In this document: in pieces, positions 53,486-63,310 of the stretch
Layout of the letters: the number at the start of each line of letters is the position of its first letter
Numbering within the stretch: position 1 is the stretch's first letter
Assembly: GCA_020796225.1 (NCBI GenBank)
Contig: CM036767.1
Location: forward strand, 20,528,927 to 20,592,926
Source: Arion vulgaris
Lineage: Eukaryota; Mollusca; Gastropoda; Stylommatophora; Arionidae
Direction of reading: 5' to 3'
Length of the DNA: 64,000 nt
The notes under the pieces: model-generated
The model's database searches: none
The model's input: the letters and a program-made list of their open reading frames with translations, nothing else
Told to the model about the DNA's origin: nothing
Position numbers and translations under genes: made by a program

Positions 53486-54059
53486 CTTGTAATTTGGAAT
53501 GCAAATTTAAGGTGGTTGTAACTGTGGATAAGAATTAATTAATTATTGTATGAATGAGTTAAAATACATTGCAATAATATACATTGTAAATTATATAGTG
53601 GTGAATCTACAACCCTAACCAGACTACAAGAGCTCCAAGTCAAATGTGGTGTAGCTAGACAAGAGCAATATACTGGTGGAGAAAGAAGAAGAATAAATCA
53701 ACAAAGAACCGGGGTCGTTAGTCGTCACACACCGAGAAACTTACTGAGTAGGAGACCAGAGCACTTATGGACTAATTGGTTCAATGTGTAGTGATAATGA
53801 TCCAACGACTAAACTAAACATCATTTGATATTTTATGAAGTATAAACATAATATTAAATATCAGCATCATCAGGTGAGACATTTGATATGGTCCTCTGAT
53901 ATGTTTCTGTACCATGTTAGTTCTCTATGCATAGGTCTGAACCCGTCCCAATGTCCATGTCATAAATGTTGGTTTTGGATAAAGCCAGGATTGAGACATC
54001 AGGAAGTCATGACAATTATAATTTGTACACCAGTACATTATGATTATGGACACATCATT

Positions 54060-54265
54060 GGTCAAAACCTTATTGTAAAGTTGAAGAACGGCAATGCACA
54101 AGCAAGAGGAAGATCGAGACACAAGTGGTAGGACAACATCAAGAGTTGGGCAAATTACAGTCTGGCAAAGTGCTGCAGAGTATCATCAAGGCAAGAGGCA
54201 GGTGTTATTGAAGGTCCGCTGCCAACCTTCGTTGCGGAGACGGCTACTCATGATGAATACCTAAT
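54060..54265 (+). mobile_element. LINE C-terminal remnant
   Basis: NGNAQARGRSRHKW, stop, DNIKSWANYSLAKCCRVSSR and the closing ATHDE. A common RT tail. Confidence 0.55.
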
Positions 54266-54587
54266 ATATTTGCTTCTGTTATCTTAATCCCTTTCACTAA
54301 CATCAAAGTTTCCATTGAACTCTTGTAATTCTCATTCCTCGGGCTGTACAATGTCAGACAGTGAGTCACTTTCGCCTAATTAAAATGCTAAATTACTCAT
54401 TTTAAAATGAGTGTCGGCTGTAGTAGAGTGTCGCTGGTTGTGTCCTGTCCAATACTCAATAGTGAGTGTCGTCCGTTCCGCCAATTTGATGTCTGACCTT
54501 CGTACTAAATGATTCTATTACTATGGTTTTATGAATGCAGCTAAATTTAACTTTATGTTATTAAAAGGGCAGAAGGTTAGTACTTAC

Positions 54588-54660
54588 GTTCTGAACAATT
54601 CAATAGTGAAAACTGAGTGATTGTGCAAGGATGTTCAAATTGTCCAATAGTAGCGCCCTT
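54588..54660 (-). promoter_or_regulatory. candidate Cdk1 promoter and 5' UTR exon
   Basis: Read on the minus strand, GGGCGC (54658-54653) is followed by an inverted CCAAT (ATTGG, 54648-54644) and TTTGAA (54639-54634). About 46 bp further on comes a consensus splice donor GTAAGTA starting at 54587. This combination resembles the CCAAT plus CHR layout of vertebrate G2/M promoters. It lies about 1.1 kb upstream of the Cdk1 ATG. This is inference only; each motif is short enough to occur by chance. Confidence 0.25.
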
Positions 54661-55189
54661 ATGGTTGCCAACAGTAAACATTCACTAGATGGCGCTGTCA
54701 TAGATCGACTATAGCAAAATTAATTTTTTACCTGTACTAAATTGTATTACCTGTATCAACTTTATATCGTTGTCAACTGTATAGTAATAAAATAGCAAAT
54801 CTAGCTAAGAGTGTCACACAGGACAAATTCTGCGGTAGGCTGTGAGCTGAAAAATCCCTGTCAACGTTTTTGAGATTCACCAGCGCATGAATGGTGCGAC
54901 GTAGATGTAGCCGGGATTTCCAGATCATAGACGTTAGATGAGAATAAGGGAAAATTTCTCATCAGACGCTATATGCAGCAGACAGGCCAGAATGGCGAGA
55001 CCGAAAGACTAATAACAGAGGACCATAGCAGAGTTGTGCGGTGTTAGATGAAAACTGCTTTCTGATTTACCGAGACTATCAGGGCAATAATTAAAACTCC
55101 AGGAAGCACTGCATTCTAAATGATTCATTGAGTATGATCCGCAAGACGGAGGTTGGTTCGGTGCTCAGGAAATAGACTGAATCATTACT

Positions 55190-55325
55190 AGCGTCAAAAA
55201 TTTGCAGAATTACACTCATCTTCGTTCCAGGGCACATTGGTGTCGATGGCAGTGAGAGAGCAGACAGGCTGACTAGCTCTACCATCATATCAGGAAGTTG
55301 GGGGAGGGTGTCAGCCAATGGATAT
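55190..55325 (+). mobile_element. LINE RNase H fragment
   Basis: LIFVPGHIGVDGSERADRLT contains the RNase H GH--V-GSE-AD-L motif. It abuts unrelated LINE debris. Confidence 0.65.
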
Positions 55326-55499
55326 AGCTAACATTCTGAACACCCTCATAGAACATGACCACAAAAAGGATTTTCATTTAAACCAATCCACGTCAACTAC
55401 TAGACTGCAAGAGCATGGATTGAAGATTGGAGTGGCCAGAAAATAACAGCACAACGGGTGTATGAAGGCATATCAATGAACATCAAACTGGTACAATGC

Positions 55500-55680
55500 T
55501 GGGAGTATCAAGAAGAGACCGTTTTCGAAATGAAGATAAGAAAAAATGGGTATAACATCAGTACTGAACTTCATCAAGAAACAACAAATTAAATGGTTCG
55601 GCCACATAAGCAGACTACCAACGGACTCAATGAGCGATGCTACTCTCATACAGTGAATACAAAGCAAAAGTATGTTCTAT
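55500..55680 (+). mobile_element. LINE RT C-terminal remnant
   Basis: TSVLNFIKKQQIKWFGHISR, LPTDSMSDATLIQ. Short piece with the KWFGH-R motif. Confidence 0.5.
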
Positions 55681-55689
55681 AAACCTCTT

Positions 55690-56060
55690 ATTCTGACTGT
55701 ATGAGGCAAAACAGAATTCGAGAAAAGAAGAAGTATTTCTTCCTAATTGCACATATTGAACAGCTCTTGGTTGCTGATTTTGTCCAGCCAAAATATTCTG
55801 AGAAATGTTCTCAGTTCCTGACAATATCAGATTGTGAAAACCCATATCACATTAAAAAAACCCCATATCACATAAATGAGAGCGTACAGCATTTATTACA
55901 TCGGCTCTGTCCATACTTCTGCCCGCTTGAGTCTGGGCATTGTTTGCAAGAAGGTCAGCATGCTCGTTACCCTGCAATCTAGCATGGCCAGGTTTGTACA
56001 GCCAAGTCATTTTCTTGAGATGTGATCTCCGAATGCTGACCATCCATTCCACACGCACAA
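55690..56060 (-). mobile_element. LINE RNase H fragment
   Basis: The minus strand reads MTWLYKPGHARLQGNEHADL, LANNAQTQAGRSMDRADVIN, AVRSHLCDMG. Homologous to 36650-37090. Confidence 0.7.
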
Positions 56061-57230
56061 GGCATGTCGTAAGAGTTGTGGCTTACAGACTGGACAGAAG
56101 TCTTAAGGATATGTTGGTACACAGTTGCCTTAAGTCCAATATCCAGAGTCATTTTGGCACTGTCCAGTGTGGCCGTCGGCGTTGCAATACGTGTGCCTAT
56201 GTGATACAGACTCGTACTGTGTTTTTTCCTTTAGCAACGTTTGTTACTGAAGATGGTTTCACTTGCGAGTCTCGAAATATAATCTATGCTATCACTTGCA
56301 AGCGGTGTGCTAAAGCAGGGGTGGGCAAACTACGGCCCTGGGCCGCATACGCCCGCCATTGGATATTTTGCGGCCCTTAAACACATTTATCCATATTAGA
56401 AAATATACTGTTATAGTGTAAGTCTTTTAGAAATATAATTTATTTCAGAAGTTATCTACATTATGTAAAACTACCTTTGTTTACAATAAAAATATGTAAT
56501 TGATTACTTACCGAGAATTAAACAAAAATATACATAATATTATATGTGGCCCTCCAATGGCTTTACAATTTTCAATGTGGCCCTCTGCACAAAAAGTTTG
56601 CCCACCCCTGTGCTAAAGCATATATCGGCGAAACAGGTAAAATGCTCAGTTACCGTTTCGGCCAACACTTACGCGATATACGCCAATGCTCTGTGACCCC
56701 TGTAGCCACGCATTTCAATGGGACTGACTATATGGATTTTCGCGACGTCCAGGTCACTGCCATCCGATCATGTTCCTCTGATGATCGTAGTCAATTTGCT
56801 CTGGAGAATCGTTTTATTTCGTTATATGGTACCTTGCAACTTCATGGACTCAATGCTCTACATTCCTATGCTTCTTAGTACTTTCTCTTCTCATGCTCTA
56901 TATTTTAAATGTTAAATGTATATAAGCCATATATTTACTTGATTTTAAAAATTGTTTTTCTTCTTTTTCCACTTCTAGTTTTTCTGTATTTATTTTGTTA
57001 TTCGTTTTAGTCACATAATTTTCATTCATTTTTAACCGTTGCAATATCTTTGTCAAAGTCGTTGTAGTGTGCTGTGACATTCGTCACTTTTGTTGTATCG
57101 TTTGCTTGATGAAGACCTTTTTGGTCAAAATGTTACTGTGTATTGTTTTTGTAAAACTACAGTACTTTGTTATTACGTGTTTCGCCATTCTACATAGTTT
57201 TACTGCAGTCTCCATCTATATTGATATTAA
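56060..57230 (+). mobile_element. Penelope-like element, GIY-YIG endonuclease end, split by hAT
   Basis: The ORF reads RVVAYRLDRSLKDMLVHSCL, a CGRRRCNTC zinc-knuckle, IIYAITCKRCAKA, then, past the hAT insert, [54 protein letters not shown] and a stop at about 56878. IIYAI...YIG plus the downstream Arg and His match the GIY-YIG nuclease that sits C-terminal to RT in Penelope-like elements. The 3' tail to about 57228 recurs at 7.0, 7.5, 32.9 and 43.4 kb. RT is absent. Confidence 0.88.
56316..56610. mobile_element. hAT non-autonomous element, 295 bp
   Basis: TIRs CAGGGGTGGGCAAACTACGG and (reverse) CAGGGGTGGGCAAACTTTTT. Perfect 8-bp target duplication TGCTAAAG at 56308-56315 and 56611-56618. GGCCGCATACG and GTGGCCCTC motifs are typical of this hAT MITE type. 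Confidence 0.93.
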
Positions 57231-57261
57231 AGAAACAATATGACTACGTCTGAATTCATAG

Positions 57262-57528
57262 CAGGTGGACACCTGTGTGTTGCCGGGGCTTGCAAAGGGA
57301 GCAAAGGATAGTAACAGTGCACCATACAAGGCATGTTGTAAGAGACGACTGAGGTAGTGTCCTACAGAAGCTACCCTAGTAAATATAAAAGCGTCACACA
57401 CATTCGATGTGCTGGCCTACTTGTGGGTGCATAACTGGCACAATGTACAATCACTCTTAATCTTGAATCACATACAAATCACAAAGAGTGGTTAACAAGT
57501 GGTCGATATGGAGCGTTTGAAGAAGAAG
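57262..57528 (+). mobile_element. SINE-B, well preserved
   Basis: ACACCTGTGTGTTGCCGGGG, AGGATAGTAACAGTGCACCA, CTACCCTAGTAAATATAAAA, GTGGTCGATATGGAGCGTTT and GAAGAAGAAG tail. It starts just after a Penelope-like end. Confidence 0.9.
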
Positions 57529-57779
57529 ATAGCAGGCGGACGAAAAAACAAATTTTCTTTAATCATACAAGTAATTAACAATGAATGATTATTGAATGAA
57601 GTTTTATTATGAGTAAAATTATTATCTACAAATGCTCAGTTATAAACTCACTAATTATATAAAAAGTATCAAAACAATTATTGAGAAAAGCAATTCTCGT
57701 TGCAGAAAGTTAACTTCTAAACCGAGCAATCAAGTATGATTGTTAATACAAGTGTAAAAAAAAAAAAGTAAAGGAACCG

Positions 57780-58190
57780 TTTAATAATTTCTCTTGTACC
57801 GTTATGTTACATAGGGCCTGCAAGCAATTTTTCCATACCGCTCTATTCTGGGCAACTCGCTCAATCTCCTCCATGGAACTGAGACCGACATTTCTTGCCT
57901 GTCAGCAAAGTTCATTTCAGGGTCTCCTTAGGTAGTCCTCTCTTTCTAGAACCCCTTGTAATCCCATTTCAATGCCTGCTTTGACATTCGTTGATCATTT
58001 CTTCTCAAGTGTGTCATCATATCTTCATCTTCTCCTTCACATAACACTTGTTACTAGCGGTTGACTAGTCACTTATCGGATTACATCACTTCTGAATTCG
58101 TTCCATTATACGTTCTTTATTTTTCGCCATCTATTTTCAAATGCATTCAACTTGCTTTAATACTCTTTAATACCTTGTGTTAGGTCTTTA
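57780..58190 (-). mobile_element. LINE tail, second copy of the 15.4-kb family
   Basis: The minus strand encodes EEIERVAQNRAVWKNCLQAL-like residues. Plus-strand blocks TACATAGGGCCTGCAAGCAA and TCATTTCAGGGTCTCCTTAG match 15420-15540. Confidence 0.65.
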
Positions 58191-58405
58191 TTTTTCATTG
58201 ACCGTCGGCACATGATGAGTGATGTGGTCAACATCACGTCGGCCATTTACTTCCAGGTGCTTTTCATGGTACCAAATTTAGGCTGGGTCGACCTGAGAGC
58301 CGTTAAGGTTGGAAAAATATTTCATGTCCACTATGGAACTGAACCCATACCACTAGCACAAGAAGCAAGTTCACTAACAACTACGCTACTGCTGCTCTCC
58401 AATAC
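58185..58405 (-). mobile_element. SINE-C
   Basis: TTTTTCATTGACCGTCGGCA, TGGTACCAAATTTAGGCTGG, GTCGACCTGAGAGCCGTTAA, CACTAACAACTACGCTACTG. Confidence 0.82.
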
Positions 58406-58494
58406 ACGTTAGGGTATGTTTAAAACAAACCAGATATTCTTCTTCATTTAAACTATTTTACTTAATGACTATTTTGACAGATTGTTGACATGAA

Positions 58495-58755
58495 TTCTTC
58501 TTGAACGCTCCATATCAACCACTTGTTAACCCCTCTGTGTGATTTGTATGTGATCTGAGTCTAAAAGTGATTGTACGTTGTGCCAGTTATGCGCCTACAA
58601 GTAGGCCAGCACATCCAATTTCTGTGATGCTTTTATTTACTAGGGTAGCTTTCCTGGGTCCCTAACTCAGTCACCTCTTACGACATGTCTTGTAGGTTGC
58701 ATTGCTACTATTCTTTGCTCTCTCCGTGGGCCATGGCAACACATAGGTGGGATGT
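58495..58755 (-). mobile_element. SINE-B
   Basis: TTCTTGAACGCTCCATATCA, TATGCGCCTACAAGTAGGCC, ACTAGGGTAGCTTTCCTGGG, GGCAACACATAGGTGGG. Confidence 0.88.
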
Positions 58756-58758
58756 GAT

Positions 58759-58940
58759 CAAAAGGGCACCATACTTTGATCTTTGACCCAGGTACGATTG
58801 AAACGTGAAAAACTGAGTGGTCATTCTTTCGAATGAGAGCTGCTCAGAATATCTTTAAATATATTTAGCTGCCTATTGGTTCTATGAAGGCTCCCATCCT
58901 TTGGATGCGACAAAAGGGCACCATACTTTGATCTTAGAAA
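58759..58940. repeat. 24-bp direct repeats about 150 bp apart
   Basis: CAAAAGGGCACCATACTTTG then ATCTT occurs at about 58763 and about 58913. The DNA between is unclassified. Confidence 0.7.
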
Positions 58941-59224
58941 AAAGTCAACTTTATTTAGATTAATCACCGTACGATTTGTTTAACTTATGCTATCATTGTT
59001 TCTATGACCAGCATTTCTGATCTTATCATATTTTACTTGTCTTATATCAATATGCTTGTTGCACAGGCAGTTAAAGATATGTACTTGACTAGAACATACT
59101 GGAAAAGAAAGAAGGAGGGGGCCTCGTGAGCAGAGTTGAAGAAGATGGCCCAAAATTAAATGGCAGGACGACAGTTTGAGTCATATGTTCCACTAGGAAC
59201 AAGGTTTAGTAGTAGTATTAAGTA

Positions 59225-59690
59225 GTAGTGTTAAGTTAGAGTCAGTGGTTTAGCGGTAGTAAGCTCAATCACAACCCAAGAATACCTGGTTAAAACTCAG
59301 TGGCCGGCAATTTCGAACGGTAAAAATAGAACCTCATCGTTCAGAAAGCAATGGCCATTTACTGAACATATAAATATACATGGCTTTTCTCTTTACAGAC
59401 GGTCAATTGACAAGTGTTTTACTGTGACGACTTCTGAGTTTTCGCTCTTGTCTTTCAGCTCATACGTAAGTCTCTTCCTCAAAAGACTTTGTACCCTTGC
59501 GCAATATCACTTTCCACACAACTCTGTCATCAGCTAGTTTTTCCATGTGCTGGGACCTATAGAAAAGTTTTCATTGAGGCTTTGCAGACAATAAAGCCTC
59601 AATGAAGGTATAAGTGGTGCCTAGAAAATCAATGACTCGTTACTTTGGTTGATGGCAACATCCTGTTAAGGATGTTTCGATTTTCATTAA
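59225..59690 (+). mobile_element. SINE-F split by a LINE tail
   Basis: 5' half has GGTTTAGCGGTAGTAAGCTC, TCAGAAAGCAATGGCCATTT; 3' half from about 59607 has ATAAGTGGTGCCTAGAAAAT. The insert about 59385-59606 is a minus-strand LINE end (LADDRVVWKVILRKGTKS) matching 6150-6265. Confidence 0.6.
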
Positions 59691-59699
59691 GTAGTTGAT

Positions 59700-60125
59700 C
59701 TATTCTTTCCTCCCTTGACTGAAAACTTGTTGCCAGAAGTCACATTATTACTTAACAAAATTGTACAAATTTGCATCAAGTAACAAAAAAAACCCCCAAA
59801 AGTGTTTTAATAACAACAATTATGTATACAAAGTAAATAACAGAGAAACATACTGTACACATTAGTTAACATCAACCAAGGAAAATAAACAGTGAAATAC
59901 TGTACATACATTTTAATATCTATGAAATTAACAAAAACATTTGTATACCATGTTTATGGTAACTGCATTCACAACTCAGCTAAATGTACATTTTAGTAAG
60001 AAAAACATATTTTAAGATTTAACTTTCCATTAGTGAAATTTATGGACTGCCTATGTGAAAACTTTTTATGATGCGTAACTAACTAAAAAAAAAATACTTG
60101 TATTAAGTGATGTGTAACTGACTAT
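59700..60125. other. AT-rich sequence, nothing recognised
   Basis: No coding signal or repeat partner. Confidence 0.35.
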
Positions 60126-60129
60126 TAAA

Positions 60130-61018
60130 CAGTGGCGGCTTGTCATTAAGGGTCAGTGGGGCTGGGCACCACCAAAAATAATGTGTTTATTATTTTATAA
60201 ATTATTTGTTCGTAATTATGACTTTTAACATGATAATGATTAGCTTTGAAAGTTGAATATATAACGCTAAAATATGTAGTCTGAAATTCAACATCTTTCC
60301 TCTCTAATTAGTACACATCACACATTTTCAGCGCACTATTTTTTTGGGGGCCAGTTGAAATGTGGTCTATTTATACTGTCTCTTAACATATCAACCTCTC
60401 TCTCAACTGGTTATTTAGAACCAATTTCATTCATTCAGTAGGGAAATTCTTAGGTGAACAAGCCTATGTACAGTTAAACTGTGTTATTGTGCGAAAATTT
60501 GTGTGATGCGTAAATATCAATGATATATAAAAAATAGAAATAATTAACTAACCATCATAGAATAGTTTACGGTAATTGCCCATTCCAGCAATATTCATCT
60601 GTATACGACAATGTACATTTACACATGTTGCCGAGTTGTGACCTACGGTATAAAGTGGTGCAAATACCGTAGTTATATGCAAGATCATTCTAGTAAGGAG
60701 AATATACTTTCCGGAATAGACAAATAATAATAAATAATAAAATATAATGCCCAGCGTGTTTGTAGCGCGTTGGATGTCGGGTGACAAGCCCCCTGTGAGT
60801 GCGGTTCAATTCCGCGGCTGGCAGAAATGCCACAGGTTATCCAGATTTACGGTGTCCGTGGCACTGAACCAAAGGTTTACGATGCCCATGGCACCGAGCC
60901 GAAGACTGAAAGCTCAAGTGTTTCTGGATTTAAAAAAAAAATTTTATCTAACCAATAACCATATTTTCTAAAATGTGTGCCTGGCCCCACCAACAAAAAG
61001 AATCACGAGCCGCCACTA
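60130..61018. mobile_element. hAT-like element, 889 bp, with a tRNA-like insert
   Basis: Ends CAGTGGCGGCTTGTCATT and (reverse) TAGTGGCGGCTCGTGATT, both followed inward by a GTGGGG-type block. Flanks CTATTAAA (60122-60129) and CTATTTAA (61019-61026) are a probable 8-bp target duplication. No transposase. Confidence 0.75.
60745..60905 (+). mobile_element. tRNA-derived SINE inside the hAT-like element
   Basis: GTTTGTAGCGCGTTGGATG (A box region) and GCGGTTCAATTCCGC (a T-arm with B box). The acceptor stem does not pair properly, so it is not a tRNA gene. Downstream a GGCACTGAACC/GGCACCGAGCC block is repeated. Confidence 0.55.
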
Positions 61019-61019
61019 C

Positions 61020-61370
61020 TATTTAAATAATACTTGTTTTAAGTGATAACTACTAAAATAATACTTGTACAAGAGACTAGACAATCATTGGTGAGCAAGA
61101 TATGCAAAGATCAAAGTCTGCATTCCATGAGTAGATTAACTAAAGCATGTAAATTTTCAAGTAATTAATGAGCATAAAATGGCAATAAAAATATTATCGA
61201 CAATAAAAAACTTCACAACTTATTGTTAAAAAAATGTAAATATTGTTTGCTAAATAAGTAGTTATAAGAAAATATAAATAACTTATTATTTAATACTGGG
61301 AAGCACAGACATACTTGTTTTCAGGTATCCTTTATTTTTGTAGAGTAAAAAATGAAAATACAGATATTAT
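61020..61370. other. AT-rich sequence, nothing recognised
   Basis: No coding signal. Confidence 0.35.
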
Positions 61371-61374
61371 TTCT

Positions 61375-61520
61375 ATTATTTGAGAGTAGCAGTACTATAT
61401 TGGTTAGCGTATTGGCTTTTTAGATGGGTGGTCCCCAGTTTGATTAAGATTTTTCAGACTGCAAACAGCTCTCGGGTGACCCAGTCTCAACAGTGTACCT
61501 GAATTACTCCCAAACCACCC
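61375..61520 (+). mobile_element. SINE-C, diverged
   Basis: GAGTAGCAGTACTATATTGG, CAAACAGCTCTCGGGTGACC, CAGTCTCAACAGTGTACCTG. Confidence 0.5.
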
Positions 61521-61674
61521 CCAACAGAAGCAAAGACTCCTGAAATGATGTGGAGAAAAACAAACGGTGGATACAACCCAAAGCATGACAACATAAATAC
61601 ATTAAACAGAAAAGTGCAGGCCCGTCTTTAGACTTAGAATGGGACACTGCGGTCCCAGCCTACACCTCCATAGA

Positions 61675-61795
61675 ATGGGTCTCAGGGGCTTGGCTGCCTG
61701 CACTTGTGGAGCACCAAAGCCGTCCTCAAAGCACATCTTGCCAGGCTGCCTGCACCTTTGGAGCACCAAAGCACATCTTGCCAGACTGCCCCAGC
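61675..61795. repeat. imperfect tandem repeat, 2 units
   Basis: GGCTGCCTGCACTTGTGGAG / GGCTGCCTGCACCTTTGGAG, each followed by CACCAAAGC and CAAAGCACATCTTGCCA; one unit has an extra 12-bp CGTCCT-type insert. Confidence 0.65.
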
Positions 61796-62144
61796 CTGAG
61801 CATGGAAATCTGACCAACAGGAACAATCCTTCAGAACAAACTATGGGGGGTGAAGACTCTAGCGCCCATCCTGTTTATGACACATACCAGAGTAGTCACA
61901 TAGCAGAAGTTGATTGCAGAAGAAGACTCTTGGCAGTAAGTTTTTAGTAGTGTAACTTATCTCAGATGAAGTTTCGAAATGTGTTGTAATTTTGCTTTTT
62001 TAAAAAAAGCTATTTCGGACTGTCATTTCAAATACATTTCTTATAAACTGGTTGGATTACAATATGTGGTAGGTCAAGTTCGACCAACCCATACCTTGTC
62101 TATTGCTGTTCATGTGTCTAATTACATTTTGCAATTCGAGAGAC

Positions 62145-62375
62145 AAGACAGCATAGTAATTAGTGCCTTTGCTTTGTAGTCCCAAAATGGAGTGGGATAT
62201 TTCTTACCGCAATAGCTGTCAGGTTAACCCAACCTCAATTGAGTACCAGAAACACTCTGAGAATACAGTCAGCATGATGTTGATCACACCACCCATTGTG
62301 TTCCATTGGTCACAGAAAAATTCAGGTCTAATACTAGTCCCCAGTATTCCTCATGGTGTGAAAATAAGTTCTTAA
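62145..62375 (+). mobile_element. SINE-C, diverged full length
   Basis: GACAGCATAGTAATTAGTGC, CTGTCAGGTTAACCCAACCT, GAGTACCAGAAACACTCTGA, CTCATGGTGTGAAAATAAGT. Confidence 0.65.
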
Positions 62376-62639
62376 CTTGTTGAAAATCACATGCACTTTA
62401 TAACATACATCCAGAGAACCGGACTCATTGTGTAGACATCAGCGAACGAGAAGAAGACATGCACTTTCAAACATTAGTAGTTCTAACTTGCTTATTAGAA
62501 ATTACTATTTATTCTTTAGATGATATTCAGCCATGATATCTTTTTGATATTAGATCACATTAAAAGAAGCAAATAAAACATCATATTTTGATTTATATAA
62601 TAGAATAAACAGTACATAGTTTATTATATTCAACTCCAA

Positions 62640-63310
62640 TGTTAAAGCAGTTCTGCTGTATGGGTCAGAAACATGGACAACGACTAAAACAATAATAATC
62701 TTCTTCTTTGCGTTCGTTCTTTACGACCAATTTTAATCACTCTTTGTGATATGTTTGATCTTTGCCAAGAATGTGTTGCACATTGGTTTGTAGGCCCCTA
62801 AATGCATAGACTTCTACACGTTTAGGACACATGCATACGATTTCAGCCAAACCTCCTTAGTCGCCTCTTACGACATGCGTGACAGATAACAGTGGTTCTA
62901 TACTTTACACCCCAAATTTGGGCCCCGGTAACCACTTGGGAGACAATAACTAATAAATTGTAAACACTCATCAAATGGTGTCTGTGCAGAATAGAGGACT
63001 GAGATGGTATGATAGTAGGATAAAAAGAGAGCTTATAGAGAGAACGAGAGAGGTCCCAGTGAACTAAGAGGAGGAAAATACACTGGCGCTAGATGGGACA
63101 TACCTTGAGAAACCCACATTGGGAAATATAGCAAGAAGGGTCATTTCCTGGAACCAGCAGGGAAAGCAAAATAGAGGGAAGTCTAGAAATACATAAAGAA
63201 GAGGTTTGGAGACAGAGATTAAAAATGATATATACGCAAGAGCTGGAAGAAGCAAGAAAGCTAAGGTAGGAAGACTTCACATGAGATAGTTGACAGACTA
63301 TTCCTCGAGC
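62640..63310 (+). mobile_element. LINE RT remnant split by SINE-A
   Basis: VKAVLLYGSETWTTTKT before the SINE; after it TITNKL, CLCRIED, then GHTLRNPHWEI-like, EIHKEEVWRQRLKMIYTQEL. Rejoining across the SINE restores the order YGSETW ... RIE ... RW-GHTLRK of a LINE RT C-terminus. Confidence 0.7.
62700..62942 (-). mobile_element. SINE-A inserted in a LINE
   Basis: Probable target duplication ACAATAAT (62689-62696) / ACAATAAC (62943-62950). Otherwise a full copy with a few changes. Confidence 0.88.

Noticed and set aside
60747..60822. Possible tRNA gene
   Set aside because: A and B boxes are good, but the acceptor stem does not pair cleanly and the block is inside a repeat-like element; it is a tRNA-derived SINE.
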